A DNA stretch of 64,000 nt from Macrobrachium rosenbergii (GCF_040412425.1 NC_089783.1:35879125-35943124), one strand, 5' to 3'. Shown: positions 14,850 to 27,542, numbered from the stretch's first letter. Notes: a model not told the origin generated them from the sequence alone. Numbers and translations: made by a program.

Positions 14850-15154
14850 GAATATAGAATTTAGGCCAATGGCCAAGCACTGGGGCCTATGAGGTCAATC
14901 AGCGCTGAAACGGAAATTGACATTAAAACGTTTGAAAGGTGTAACATGAGGACAGCCTCACAGTTGCGCTATAAATCAATTTCTAGGAGAGGGTGGAAAG
15001 TAAGATGGAAGAAAGGGAAATAAAAGGAAGGAGGTACAGTAAAAGGAACGAAAAGGTTTGCAGCTAGGGGCCGAAGGCACGCTGCAAAGAACCTTAAGTA
15101 ATGCCTACAGTGCACAGCATCAGGTGCACTGACAGCACTAGCCCCCTTACGGGG
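14850..15154 (+). mobile_element. dispersed repeat family A, copy 3 (full length)
   Basis: A good reference copy: GAATATAGAATTTAGGCC start, CAGCGCTGAAAC block, GTGTAACA, GGAGAGGGTGGAAAGTAAGA, AAGGAACGAAA, GGGGCCGAAGG, a GTGCACAG/GGTGCACTG inverted pair and a terminal GTAGGGG-like hairpin. Confidence 0.9.
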
Positions 15155-15691
15155 AGCAAGCAAAATTTATGGAATCACGCTTCGTCCTCTGGGACAGCCA
15201 GTAACTTGAGTCTTTCGTGGGCAATTCAGAGTTATGAACACACGAAAAAAATATCGAGGATAAATCAGACTTTTGATAATTATACTTGCTGCCGTTTGTA
15301 TTTTAATCTTTTTTAAATTTTATAATCTTTAAAAGCAAATGACATTATACCTGAAATTTTCTTACATTTCTGGTGGTTCTTACATTGTCAAGGATTTCAT
15401 GCATCTGTTTTCACTGTTCAGCTGTGGAAATTTTTTCACAGTTTGAACAAAAATCTAGCCTGAATTTATCTCGAGTATCATAAATATTTCATTACCTTTA
15501 TGACTTTCATATATTCCTTAATACTTTCCAGTTATTATTATTATTATATTATTAAAAAATGCTCATTGTAGCATAAGTCTTGTAATGGAGAAACAAATCC
15601 ACAGGTATGTACGGTTACATATATTTATGGGTATATATATTTAAAAACAAACCTCTACATAGAGCTTTCTGGAATCTATTCGATTTCCATG

Positions 15692-15729
<38 letters not shown>

Positions 15730-15830
15730 GACGAGCCCTATTCATATGGAACAAGTGCACAAAAGGGGCCATTGCCTTGAAATCCAAGCTTTCTACGAAT
15801 ACAGTACATTTGAAAGAAAGAAGTAACAAA
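15692..15830 (+). mobile_element. ATT-linked repeat family C, copy 1
   Basis: An (ATT)n run enters AAGACGAGCCCTATTCATAT, then GGAACAAG, AAAAGGGGCCATTG and TTGAAATCCAAGC. Flanking DNA at 15505-15545 and 15850-15905 is related to the single stretch 16225-16312, suggesting that C inserted into one copy of a local duplication. Confidence 0.8.
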
Positions 15831-15909
15831 AGGTAACAGGAATTACAGAAAGAATCTTCTCGTGATTTCCCACTTCTTTAATCAGTCAAGAGGTTTAATA
15901 GAAGAAAAA

Positions 15910-16209
15910 ATATAGAATTTAGGCAAGAGGCCAAGCGCTGGGACCTATGTGGTCATTCAGCGTTGAAAAGGAAACTGGCAGTAAAACGTTTGAAAGGTGT
16001 AACGGGAGGAAAACCTCGCACTTTGCAGTATGAGCCAATTGTTAGGAGAGGGTGGAAAGTAAGGCAGAAGAAAGATAATATGAACGGAGACACAGTAAAA
16101 GCAATGAAAGGGGTTGCAACTAGGGACCGAAGGGACGCTGCAAAGAACCTTAAGTAATGTCTACAGTGCACTGCGTGAGGTGCACTGATGGAACTAACCC
16201 CCTACGGGG
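15910..16209 (+). mobile_element. dispersed repeat family A, copy 4
   Basis: Full length, from TATAGAATTTAGGC to CCCCCTACGGGG. The GTGCACTGCGTGAGGTGCACT inverted pair (split: GTGCACTGCG + TGAGGTGCACT) is intact. Confidence 0.88.
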
Positions 16210-16407
16210 ATTAACTATATGACTCTTGTCTATACCTTCATACTTCCCAGTTACTGACTGTGAGAGTCTTCTCGAGGTTTCCCATTTCCTTACCCAGTCA
16301 AGAGGTTTTATACACAGTCACTTGCAGTGAATTTACGGATAACACAGGAACTTCAATAATCCATCACCTACAACAAATCTTCCATAATCTGCCGTAATCC
16401 GTCACCT

Positions 16408-17005
16408 CCAGCAAATTCCAGAATGGTCTTGTGTCCATACTGGACACAATCCGTCCAGAGTCCATCCGATCCCCCCAGCTTTACATATTTATATGGCCAG
16501 TGCTTCAGCGACCGCAGTTTCAATAACGTTTCTATGCTACTGCCTTTATGCTGCTCTGTGTTTAATCTTTTAGGGTTAAGCTTCCTTTTAATTTCTTTTG
16601 TGGTTTCTTCTGGAAGTTATTCTTATCATCATTCCTCTATTTGCCAGCAGTGAGCTCTAATCCACTAATCTATTTTCGTGTTTATTTTCTGTTTTTTTCT
16701 TCAGCTTCCGAATATTGTCTTCATTCTTCTGTTTTCCAGCAGCGAGCCCTAACCCACTAATCTATTTTCATGTTTATTTTCCGTTTCTTTTTCAGTTTCT
16801 TAATCTGTCTTTGCTCTTCTATTATCCAGCAGTCAGCCCTAACCCACCACTCTATTCCTATGTTTATTTTCTATTTCTTTTTCAGCTTCCTAATCTTGTC
16901 TTCACTCCTCTAATTTCCAAATGTGAGACCTAGCACACTAATCTACTCTGTTTATTTTTTTATTTCTTTTTCATCAACTTAATCTCAGTCTATATTCCTC
17001 TATAC
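16408..17005 (+). repeat. dispersed repeat G, copy 1, with an internal ~91-bp tandem repeat
   Basis: The first part (16408-16640) matches 32745-32950 through TGGTCTTGT, ATATGGCCAGTGC and GTGACCGCAG-like blocks. It is followed by about four tandem units of 90-92 bp, each with CAGCAG(T/C)GAGCCCTAA, CCACTAATCTATT and TGTTTATTTTCTGTTTC. The unit has no open frame of note. Confidence 0.75.
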
Positions 17006-17740
17006 ATCTTTAAGTGTATCTTCTGTCTGGAATGAGGAATTCTGCCTCAGAATGACTTAAAAATCAGATCCAAAGGGAAACGATGTTCTTAGTAATGCCA
17101 ATACCAAGCCATACACCTTAGAATTTTATCCGCTTTTGTGCATTCTGGTTCACAACGTTTGTAGTGAATGCAGGTTTTAAATGAAATGCATATTAAAAAT
17201 CACACACAAAATGACTCTAATTAGACCGATACTTAGCGATATGCAGTATTTCGTGGAAAATGGGGATGCATTGGTACAGCAGTAAACATAAACTTGAGAG
17301 TTAAGTATTATCTTCATTTCCCTCTGCGAGCAAATAGAAACTCCAGCGACTGATCAGTTCAGCTATTTATGAGCATTTCATTCAAGAATGGACCTTAAAC
17401 CCATTACTAAATACTCGTCCTGCACCACTACTAAAGTCACAGCAGCAGTCCTCAACGAACAGATTAACACGACGTATAGGGCTGCCATTTGCTTTAAGAA
17501 TGCAAGAAAATCCTCTGCCGTTCAGGATTCATTTCCTCCCACAAGTTGTAGGCCACGAATAGGCTCTCTTCTGCCCTGGGATGGAGGGCTTTGCAATCAG
17601 TTGCACAGTCACTCCCTAGGGTAGCAGTTGCCATTTTCGAGCTGACAGTCAGCTCAGTGGTCTGGTTAAACCATTTTAAAAATAAAATAATAATAATCAG
17701 CATTGCTAACTACAGTAGTGGTCATAGTCAGTTTTGGCAA
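17006..17740. other. unique stretch, no gene recognised
   Basis: Open frames of 69-78 codons overlap on both strands near 17388-17703 but show no domain. This segment may include the degraded 5' part of the adjacent retrotransposon; I cannot confirm that. Confidence 0.4.
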
Positions 17741-17749
17741 AGCTAAAAG

Positions 17750-18480
17750 ACAAATAATTTTGAATGAGTTGACAAAAATTTGTGTAAAAGGGTGAGCTCT
17801 TGGCATGGATTATGGATTATCTAACAGACAGGAAAGTCTGCGTACTCTTCCAAGGGAAGAGGTCTTCTGTGCAGAACTTTAAACTTGACCCTTTCAAGAT
17901 GGGGTTTTGAACCCAACCGGGTTTATTATCCCTGTTAATGTCAACGTTATCCATATGTTGCTCAGGGGAGCTGCAATTATTTCTTATGCTGATGATATCT
18001 TAATTCAGGAAAGAACTTATCTTCACATAAAAAATTACTGAATGTTACTGGGTGATTTGTGATGAGCTATGGTTTGTGATTTCAACTGAAAAGACAAAAC
18101 TTGTGTACTAAAAGGTTGCATTAGGAAGATCTAATACTGCAGGATTATAAGCCCGTGTTGACACATATAAATACTCAGGGGTCTATGTAAGAGATAATCA
18201 TAGAAGAAATATGCTGCTCCAGTATTTGATTACATTTTGTAGACCTAGAATGAGTCCTCTAAAATACATGGCATAAGTCTGCTAAGTGGCATCAGTAGTT
18301 GTACTTTGTGCCATGTATGTGGCACATATCAGAGCTGTGATTAAGTATGCTGCCTCTGCTCTTGCACGCCTCTCAAAATCCATATTGGCAATACTTGAAG
18401 CCGTACACAATGAGGCAATGAGAATTATTCTAACTTGTTCAGTACCAGTGTGGTATCAAATATGAGGAAAGAGAGTTAGG
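17750..18480 (+). pseudogene. non-LTR retrotransposon reverse transcriptase remnant
   Basis: This is the C-terminal half of a LINE-type reverse transcriptase, broken by stops and frameshifts. Around 17790-17870 it reads LLAWIMDYLTDRKVCVLFQG, matching the region before the GTPQGG motif of this family. From 17901 it reads GVLNPTGF, then AIISYADDILIQ with the catalytic YADD at 17985-17996. Downstream are STEKTKLV, VDTYKYSGVYV and a thumb-like segment with AVHNEAMRIILT. The GTPQG part is corrupted. In this family the enzyme primes reverse transcription at nicked chromosomal target DNA. The endonuclease and first ORF are not visible, so the copy is 5' truncated or decayed. It continues into RNase H at 18640. 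Confidence 0.88.
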
Positions 18481-18639
18481 ATTGTCATCTATACCAGAGG
18501 GAACCGGGGAAATCAACACTATTATTGGCACTAAAACACTGAGAGACGGACAGACTTCCTTTCAAAGACAGAATTACTGAATGCTCTTGGAAATGAGCAA
18601 ATTGTACGAAATAGACGAGCTGAATTGACAGCTAGATAT

Positions 18640-19485
18640 TAAGCATTACACTGTGTTCGATTCGCAAAGACGATTGTGCTTGTACATCCTCTGGGATTAC
18701 ATGCTGATCAACATGGCTATAGACAGGCCACCCTGAAAAAGTCAGACATCTACTCACGAAATGAGACCAAGTTATCAAACACCAACAGAAGAAAAAAATG
18801 GAAGAGGGAGGATACACTGACCAGCTACACTGATGGATCACTGAGTACAGACACAGGGTGTGCTAGCGCTACTGTAACTCTAGAGAATGATATAAACTTT
18901 GGCCCAGAAGCCAGCGTAAAGGTAAGGATAAAAGGCTGGTGTTTATCCACACAGGCTGAACTTATGACCTGCTCTTGACCTTGACCCTCTCAATTGGAGG
19001 TGTAATAATTCCCTAGTAATCACTGACAGTATATCTACGCCTGGTCAGTATAGTTTAAAAGGAAATAAGGATACTGACACTCAGGGTCATAAAAGTCAAG
19101 TTTGTGTGGGTGCCCTCTCACACTGGGATACCTGGCAATGAACGGCGGGCGGATGTGCTGGCTAAAGAGGTTGCTCTAAAAGGCGCCAATGACTTCAGCC
19201 ATGGCTTTTCAATACAACAGAAAACGGATCAAAACTAGAATCAGGAGTATTCAGGAACTGGAAAGTTGCACACAGCAGCAGATGAAACAGGAGTTTAGCA
19301 GATCAATTCACCCTATAACAGGGTTGCAATGAGCACTACAAACATATAGAAAGAAGGGGGTTTAGCATAAATAAAGGGGTGGTGAATACTACGTTAAGAT
19401 TAGGATACTGGTACCCAAGCCAGCTTATGGGAATCAAAGAAATTAGCATAAGTAACTGCAGAATGTGTAATAAAACTGTCAAAAC
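18640..19485 (+). pseudogene. RNase H domain and C-terminus of the same retrotransposon
   Basis: The RNase H signature is clear although frames shift: YTDGS at 18826-18840 (first catalytic Asp), STQAEL around 18948 (catalytic Glu), ITDSIST near 19019 (second Asp), and WVPSHTGIPGNERRAD from about 19107 (the conserved H and final D). After it, RLGYWYP and a CRMCNK cysteine pair match the C-terminal tail common in these polyproteins. RNase H after RT places the element in the group of non-LTR lineages that keep this domain (I and R1-related clades); I cannot fix the clade. A short ATT run at 19547-19562 may mark the 3' end. Confidence 0.88.
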
Positions 19486-19820
19486 TATTGCCATTGTTAT
19501 AAATTTCCAAACCCTGCGTACGTGATTGTGTGTAGATGTCTACTACTATTATTATTATTATTACTGTAAAGTTAACAAAATTTCATTATCAGTACTTATC
19601 ATACAGTACATATGTGTATCACTGCTATCATTTTCAATCACGTGTAGGCGTGTGTTGATTCCCACTACTGTCATCATTACTACAGCCACCTAACTTGGGG
19701 CGTGTTCATCATTTCTAAAGGCGTGGATGTGTATTACTGTTTATTACTATCATTCAAGCTCAGACATGTATGCTATTTGACAGACCTATGCGTTACTTGA
19801 ATGGAATGGAATTCAATATT
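19486..19820. other. possible 3' region of the retrotransposon, no gene
   Basis: Contains loosely repeated CGTGT(A/G)GGCGTGT and (ATT)n segments. No open frame of interest. Confidence 0.4.
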
Positions 19821-20100
19821 GAATATAGAATTTAGGCCAAAGGCCAAGCACTGGGACCTATGACGTCATTCAGCGCTGAAATTGAAATTGACAGTAAAAG
19901 GTTCGAAAGGTGTAACAGGAGGAAAACCTCGCAGCTGCACTATGAATCAACTGTTAGGAGAGGGTGGAAAGTAAGATGGAAGAAAGAATATGAAAGGAGG
20001 TACAGTACAAGGAACGAAAGGGGGTTACAGCCAGGGACGGAATGCACGCTGCAAAGAACCTTTAGTAGTGCCTACAATGAACCGCATGAAGTTATGCGTT
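19821..20100 (+). mobile_element. dispersed repeat family A, copy 5 (3' end lost)
   Basis: Typical start and middle. The match fades after the position equivalent to ACCGCATGA, without the terminal CTACGGGG. Confidence 0.85.
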
Positions 20101-20499
20101 ATTTGGAAGGGTTATATGCATGAACACGTTATTTATAAGTGTACATACAGACTGCATTGTACTTACCCTGACATTAATGCCCAATGCTGATGACATGAGT
20201 CGTTTCACTCTGTGACTCAATTCTCTTTGGGTCTCTGATCGTTCACTGGCACTACACCTCTCACAGGATGAGAGTTGGGGTGTAGAATAAACTTTCCTCT
20301 AAAGAAGACCAGTTCAGTTCAGTCAAAGACGTGACGGAGAGAGGGGGGACACTTCCAATCCCAGTGTCATCAGCGACGCCTCGCAGGAATGAGCAGTCTG
20401 CAACATACAAAATAAACAATTAATTTTTGGGGTCATACAATGGCATCACCCTCACTACAAGCTTAATTATTAATAGAATAGAACAGAATACAATACAAT
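20101..20499. other. unique stretch, no gene seen
   Basis: No repeat family recognised and no supported open frame. Confidence 0.45.
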
Positions 20500-20696
20500 A
20501 CAGAATTTAGGACTAAGGCCAAGCGCTGGGACCTATGAGGTCATTCAGAGCTGAAAGGGAAACTGACAGTAAGAAAGTTTGAAAGGAGTAGGAGGAAGAA
20601 AACCTCGCAGCTGCACTATGAAACAATTGTTAGAGAGGGTGGAAAGTCAGATGGAAGAAAGAAGATGAACGGAGGTACAGTACAAGGAATGAAAGG
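20500..20696 (+). mobile_element. dispersed repeat family A, copy 6 (3' truncated)
   Basis: Starts CAGAATTTAGGACTAAGG and ends within the AAGGAATGAAAGG block, losing roughly the last third. Confidence 0.85.
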
Positions 20697-20782
20697 CTTA
20701 ATTGTTCAGGGTAAACACGTATCTATTTTATAAGCTTAGTCGGTCTCTTTTTATCCTATCTATTCTTCATTGTCTATCGAAT

Positions 20783-21100
20783 TGTATATAGAATTTAGGC
20801 CAGAGGCCAAGCAATGAGACCCATCAGGTCAATGAGACCTACGAGGTCATTCAGCGCTGAAACGGAAATTGACAGTAAAAGGTTAGAAAGGTGTAACAGG
20901 AAAACCTCGCAGTTGTACTATGAATCAATTGTTAGAAGAGGGTGGAGCGTAAGATGGAAGAAAGAGGTTATGAATGGAGATACAGTAAAAAGAACGAAGG
21001 GGTTGCAACTAGAGGCCGAAGGGACGCTGCGTCGAAAACCTTAAGTAATGCCTACAGTGCACCGCATGAGGTGCACTGAAGGCTCTACCCCCCTACGGGC
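20783..21100 (+). mobile_element. dispersed repeat family A, copy 7
   Basis: Nearly full length, with a short internal duplication near 20814-20846 (AATGAGACC(C/T)A and AGGTCA repeated) and a damaged terminus CCCCCTACGGGC. Confidence 0.88.
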
Positions 21101-21448
21101 GTTGACTACATGAATGTTGCCTTCATTTTGCAGAGTAAAAATCTCCCACTCAGCTTCAGTAAATTAGTTTTTAATAGTGGAGCAATCGCAATTCCTTCGC
21201 GAGTTATAATTCATTTGAAATGGTATACAGTCCAAATATCAGTCACAGTAATTTACACTAATTCTTGTCAAATTACATTCCTCTCATTCGTTACCAACTA
21301 TTGTATTTATTTACATAATGAAGTTAAGCACTGGGGAGAAGCGAGTCCTCGATATCAAGAGACGGGGAAGAAAATATCTAAAAATCCAGTACATATACTA
21401 ATAAGCGTTATGACCGCATCCATTGCTAACGCAGTTCCTTGGGTAGAG

Positions 21449-21458
21449 GAATATATAT

Positions 21459-21531
<73 letters not shown>

Positions 21532-21600
21532 TGTATATATATATGTATATATATATAAATATACATATATAAATATATATCTATGTATATGTGTATATCA
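21449..21600. repeat. interrupted (AT)n array
   Basis: AT runs with ATGTATAT and AAATATAC interruptions. Confidence 0.97.
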
Positions 21601-21689
21601 AAGTAAAGAAAAAATGACATTTAGGAAGCCTACGAGACTTTTCTTTCAAAAGCAGTTACGACATAAAAGAAAATGCTCAAGAAAGTGAT

Positions 21690-21935
21690 TTCCGTAGCGG
21701 GTTAGTGCCGTTAGTGTACCTCACGCGGTGCACTGTTGGCATTATCAAGGTTCTTTACAGCGTCCTTTCGGCTACTAGCTGCAACCATTTTCATTCCTGT
21801 TACTGTACCTCCGTTCATATTCTCTTTCATCCATCTTACTTTCCACCCTCTCCTAACAACTGCTTCAATATAATTTTCAGCGCTGAATGATTCGACCTCA
21901 TAGGTCCCAGTTCTTGGCCTTAATTTTATATTCTG
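21690..21935 (-). mobile_element. dispersed repeat family A, copy 8 (internally deleted)
   Basis: Reverse orientation: starts with the complement of the CTACGG terminus and ends with the complement of TTAGGCC-like sequence. The segment around the GTGTAACAGG block is deleted. Confidence 0.85.
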
Positions 21936-22294
21936 ATTCCAGTTCAAAAAAATTAAGTACAACTGACAAACTAGAGGGATCGTCGGTTGAACCAAGTGAG
22001 GAAAGTAGATCTTCCTAAAATAAACAAAGGTAATGATTATGATGATGATGTTAACAGCGGTTGTACGAGTGTACCGGCCCAATTAACTAGTCATTTTTTT
22101 ATTAGGAGAGAGGATAGAGGAATAGTTGCCCGGAAGAGGGAAATATTATCTTGGGCTAAAATCCACCCTCGGGGAGACTTAACTTGGACAAGTTTCCCCG
22201 GTGGGAAAACTGATTTGGGAGAAGCCGGAATTCTTCAGACCAGTTGCCCTAACCACTGATATAGGTTATTCGTACTTTGCCTGCTTACGTGTGT

Positions 22295-22297
22295 TAT

Positions 22298-22373
<76 letters not shown>

Positions 22374-22490
22374 GTATATAAATATACACTTGTATATATA
22401 CGTATATATATACACATACATGTATATATAATGTATTATATAAATATATATACACGTATGTGTATATTATGTATTTATATAATATATGGG
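22295..22490. repeat. interrupted (AT)n array
   Basis: Long AT run to about 22373, followed by AT-rich sequence with ACAC and GTAC steps. Confidence 0.95.
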
Positions 22491-22699
22491 TCAGTTGTAC
22501 CACCAAACTGCAGATTTAAACTCTTCAGATGAAGCGATATTGATTCAGCAATAATATAAAAGTCAATGATTCAAAAATCAAAATGGTATATGAATTAGAT
22601 CTTTTTCGAAATTTTGTAAATCCTGTAGTGCCTTTGATTAATCTTAGATCATCATGAAAGATGCTATATAAAGTTTATTCGCCTCTTGACCCTTTCTAG

Positions 22700-22867
22700 A
22701 AAATATATCCAACAGAAGAAATTTCCTGATGATTTTCTGATGAAACACGGCGAATCTATAATTTGGCAAGACCGGTCAGTCGATCTTGTCCAGAGATTGA
22801 GGGTAAAAAAACTCCTCTCGGCAGATGAATTAGAAACAGTTAGAAACAGGCTAAGATGCGTATATTT
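22700..22867 (+). CDS. candidate internal coding exon, protein unidentified
   Basis: A pyrimidine-rich stretch ending CCCTTTCTAG precedes position 22700, and a perfect GTAAGT donor follows 22867. The 168-bp interval is open in the frame entered one base before a codon boundary, and both ends have the same phase. The 55 or so residues are mixed and charged, unlike the simple-sequence frames elsewhere. The C-terminal part, RLRVKKLLSADELETVRNRL, has the Leu/Glu spacing of the helix 2-3 region of CARD death-fold domains. That resemblance is by eye only. No partner exon was recognised. A chance frame of this length is quite possible. Confidence 0.3.
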
Positions 22868-24660
22868 GTAAGTCTAGTTACTGGATTATTTTCAGTACAC
22901 CTTTAGACAAAGTCTCGCATACTGACAATGGGAGACAAGTGCTTTTCAACCGTTTCCCACCTTCCTCTACAAAGTGAGTGTGCAACTTCATTCCTCAGCA
23001 TCGGTTACATAGTCAAGTGTATAATTAATTTTTATATATATTCAACGCAGGAACGAAGTCCTGGAATGTGGTGTGACTTAACTTGCTATCAATGAGCATA
23101 ATAACCTAACACTAATAATTAGCAGATCTATCATGAAACTGAACAATGACGAAATACAAAAATAGCTAAAAAATTACTATTTTCCTCTTCACTACTACAT
23201 GAGGGGTCAGATCTGTATCGCTGACCAATAGCTACTCTGGGCATTTTAACTTCAACATTTAAGGTACTTGAAATTTCTGTGGCATATTCGAAACATTTTT
23301 TGAAGCCTCTACCATTAGTCACCTACAAAGTTTTTTTTTTCATCTCTTAGAGGGGGGCGGGGGCCGAGTCAGGAACTACTGACGACAACCAACCTGGAAA
23401 TTGCTTATACAATAAGCTTGATAACCATATCTTCAGAGGAATCTTAACTATAGGGAATTAATTTCCATTGGTATGGAGTTCTTGATTTGTATGAATCCCA
23501 ATTTAAAAATTAGGAATTGTTCACTTAATTTGAATATACGCCACACGAGCGCAGTAAACTGTCTCCAGTACCTTTCAGCTACCAGTATTTTGTAACCATT
23601 GACGAGATCATTAAGGAATTATCTTACTTTTTCGTAATTTCGTAATCAAATGCTTCATTCTCCTAACATTCTCCAAACATATTAAAAACCAAAGCTGAGG
23701 AAATTAGGTTAAGATTTTTTGCCAATTTATGTCTGCAAAAATTTAATCTCCTGACAACATATGACCAGATGAGCAAGATTTTTTTTCTTTTTACTTACTA
23801 CATACTTCAACCTTCACTAGCTTTAACCTTCACTAGCTTTAAGTAACGTTCGTCATAACTGGTTTGTGAAAAAAAAGGCATTTCATCGAGGTTTAATTAA
23901 AAACATATTTGCTGCCATTAGCTAAATTACTACATAATCATGTTTAAATACTCGATAACTATCATAAGTAAAGCAAAAGTTACTATAAAAAAAACCGTGC
24001 TTCCTGCTGAAAGATCAAGCATTTGTTCTTTCGGCAGCATAATGTTTATCATTTAAGCATGCTATAAACAAATCTGTTATAATTACAACTTAAAAATTTA
24101 CAGCTTCATTACTATTCTACTCCGAGACTATATATATATAAAAAAAGCAATCCTTTACCTTGAACTCGAGTTTTTGTTATAAAGCAAAACACTTTACTTT
24201 CAGGTAACAAAACAGAACATTTACAAGAATAATAATGTCAAATAATGGTACACAAGTTAAACATTGGACTTAATTCATTAAGAGTTTGTAACAGAGGATT
24301 TTAAAAGCATTCTTAGTCAAAGAAGGTAGAGAGCTTACCGACATGCAATTGCTATTATTGAAGGTAAAAACTTTCATATTTACATATGCGTAGTTTAAAA
24401 AATGAAAACTAATTACATCACTGAACCATAAAAGCAAAGCCGCTTATAAACTGAAGTAAGTCACCTTTAACGCCAAGGTCCATTCTCACCTCAGTTAAAA
24501 GCATACTGTGGAGTAAAAGCAACGAACACAGGAGTTCTTGAATAACGAGTATTTCCATCCTGGAAAGCAAAAAAAAATGAGGCAGAAACTAGTTGCAATT
24601 ATAATTACAAAAACATATCTACGGTTCGTATAAGTAATGCTTTAGCTTATGAAGCGAAAC
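22868..24660. other. unique AT-rich stretch, no gene seen
   Basis: Few microsatellites. A short 18-bp direct duplication (AACCTTCACTAGCTTT) lies near 23811-23845. If the exon at 22700 is real, this could be intron. Confidence 0.5.
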
Positions 24661-24669
24661 CCTCAAAAT

Positions 24670-24835
24670 AGATCAACTTTGTCCAATACAAACCAACTAC
24701 TTACAAAGCTCTTCACCAGAGCCCTGAAAAGTCCTAGCAAACTAAAGCCCTTTGGGCCAATTTTCTCAAATACAAACCAACCAATTACTGAGCTCTTCAC
24801 TAGTACACAAAAAGGGCTAGCAAACCAAATAAACC
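24670..24835 (+). repeat. imperfect tandem duplication of about 95 bp
   Basis: Two units share AATACAAACCAAC, AGCTCTTCACTAG-like and CTAGCAAAC blocks. The 77-codon open frame across them is the duplicated unit read through; its translation repeats SNTNQ and ELFT-like segments. Confidence 0.75.
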
Positions 24836-25604
24836 AGAGGTATATGAGTGTTGACCCTAAAGGTGCTATCACGTCAAACTAAGGAAAGATCGTTTAACAG
24901 TTAGAGAGTTTAGCTGCCGAGCAAAATTACACTAAGGTCAATTCACCAGGGTTGTCAAGTCATAGCATAATCTGACAACTCACTGGTCTGGTAACTTCCA
25001 AGGGTTTGCTGGTTGTATAATCTGATACTGACTCACTGTTTGGCAACTGACATTACTGGAACAAAGTATTACTAATAAAGGCTTGCTGGTTGTATAAATT
25101 AGTATCCATTGTATTAAGTGAAAACAGGCCTGATCATTGAATCACTGGCGTGAATATCAATTACTAAATATGCCTACAACTAATGACAAATGAGTTAACT
25201 ATGAACAAATGGAAGCTATAATTTAATTACATTTAAATTAATTACAAATTAATTTCGTTTAAATGAAGTGTTTAAAGCAAAGCATCCAATTTTTAAAACT
25301 AAAATATAAACTACAAAATTTACGTTAAATTTGCGTGTTTAAAGTAAACCATTACAAAAAATTTAGCTAAAAAAATTAAAAGTTAACATCGTTATGAATT
25401 TAGACGTACAGCTGCAAAATATTGAATTGCTGAATTAAAGTAATGTAAGACATTAACGCGATAAATTTCGAAGCTTACGTTAACTAATGTACTAACTACT
25501 ACACAAAATACAAAGTTATGCTAAAAGGTCTTATCAAAAATTTCTACATAGAAATATAGGAATTCTTCAAAGTTAAATTTATCAATTATGTTCCTTTATA
25601 ATGA
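24836..25604. other. unique AT-rich stretch, no gene seen
   Basis: Contains two loosely related GGTTGTATAAT segments near 25010 and 25090. No supported gene. Confidence 0.5.
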
Positions 25605-26190
25605 TTTAAAACTATATCCTTGTCAAACACGCAAGTTTTGTCATTATTTACAACTTTAAAGTCCGTCACAAGCAATTATGAGACTTTGTATCAAAACTTG
25701 GAAACCTTAGAAACCTTAAAGTCATTAAAAACAATTATGTTCGTGTCATTATATAAAACTAGAAAATCTAAATCATAGGCAATTAAGTTACATTGTAATT
25801 ACTTAAAAATTGAAAATCTTAATTATATGCAGTTACGTTACACTGTCATCAATTAACACAAATCTTGCCATAAGCCATTTTGTTGCTTTGTAATTTAAAG
25901 CTTGAAAATCTTATAGCCTTACGTTATACTGTTTAAAATACTAGTCATACGCAATTACGTTACACTTCATTTAAAACTTGAAAATCTGAAGTCATATGCA
26001 GCCGAGTTTTGTAAACATTTAAAACTTGAAAATCTTAATCATTATAAACATTACGTTACATTAATTTTTAAAAACTGAAAATCTTAAATTATAAGCGGTT
26101 ACGTAACTAACGTTACTTTGGGATTATTAAAACTTGAAAATTTTAAGTCACTATAAACGGTTATGTTACTTTAATGAAACTTATGTTACT
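25605..26190 (+). repeat. degenerate ~55-bp minisatellite, about 10 units
   Basis: Each unit carries AAAACTTGAAAATCTTAA, a GTCATA(A/T)GCA block and ATTACGTTACA. Spacing varies and point changes are frequent. Confidence 0.85.
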
Positions 26191-26321
26191 TTAATCGAAA
26201 TCTTAGTCAAGTTACGTTAACTTTCAATAAGTAGCCTAGGTTACTGATGCACTTATTACCTGAAAGGAAAAGTTGATTAATCAAGTAGTAGCCCCCTACC
26301 CGCCCCCCCCTCCTTCAACCT

Positions 26322-26404
26322 GTCCATAGGTCCTAAGACCTATGGGACAGGGCATTGGAGGGGCCTCCACCCCTACAGGGGCACCGCCCCTGTAGGGGTG
26401 GAGG
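26322..26404. repeat. GC-rich double palindrome
   Basis: The first hairpin, 26322-26348, has arms GTCCATAGGTC and GACCTATGGGAC around a 4-nt loop with one bulged base. The second, 26364-26404, is a perfect 19-bp stem (arm CCTCCACCCCTACAGGGGC) with the 3-nt loop ACC. It stands out in AT-rich surroundings and sits just upstream of an AT array. Confidence 0.97.
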
Positions 26405-26424
26405 AAAAGTAAGTTTGGTTGGTT

Positions 26425-27540
<1,116 letters not shown>

Positions 27541-27542
27541 AC

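Noticed and set aside
22110..22262. tRNA-like A box on the minus strand (CAGTGGTTAGGGCAACTGG)
   Set aside because: No B box lies at a suitable distance and no second copy was seen, so I do not call a SINE or tRNA.
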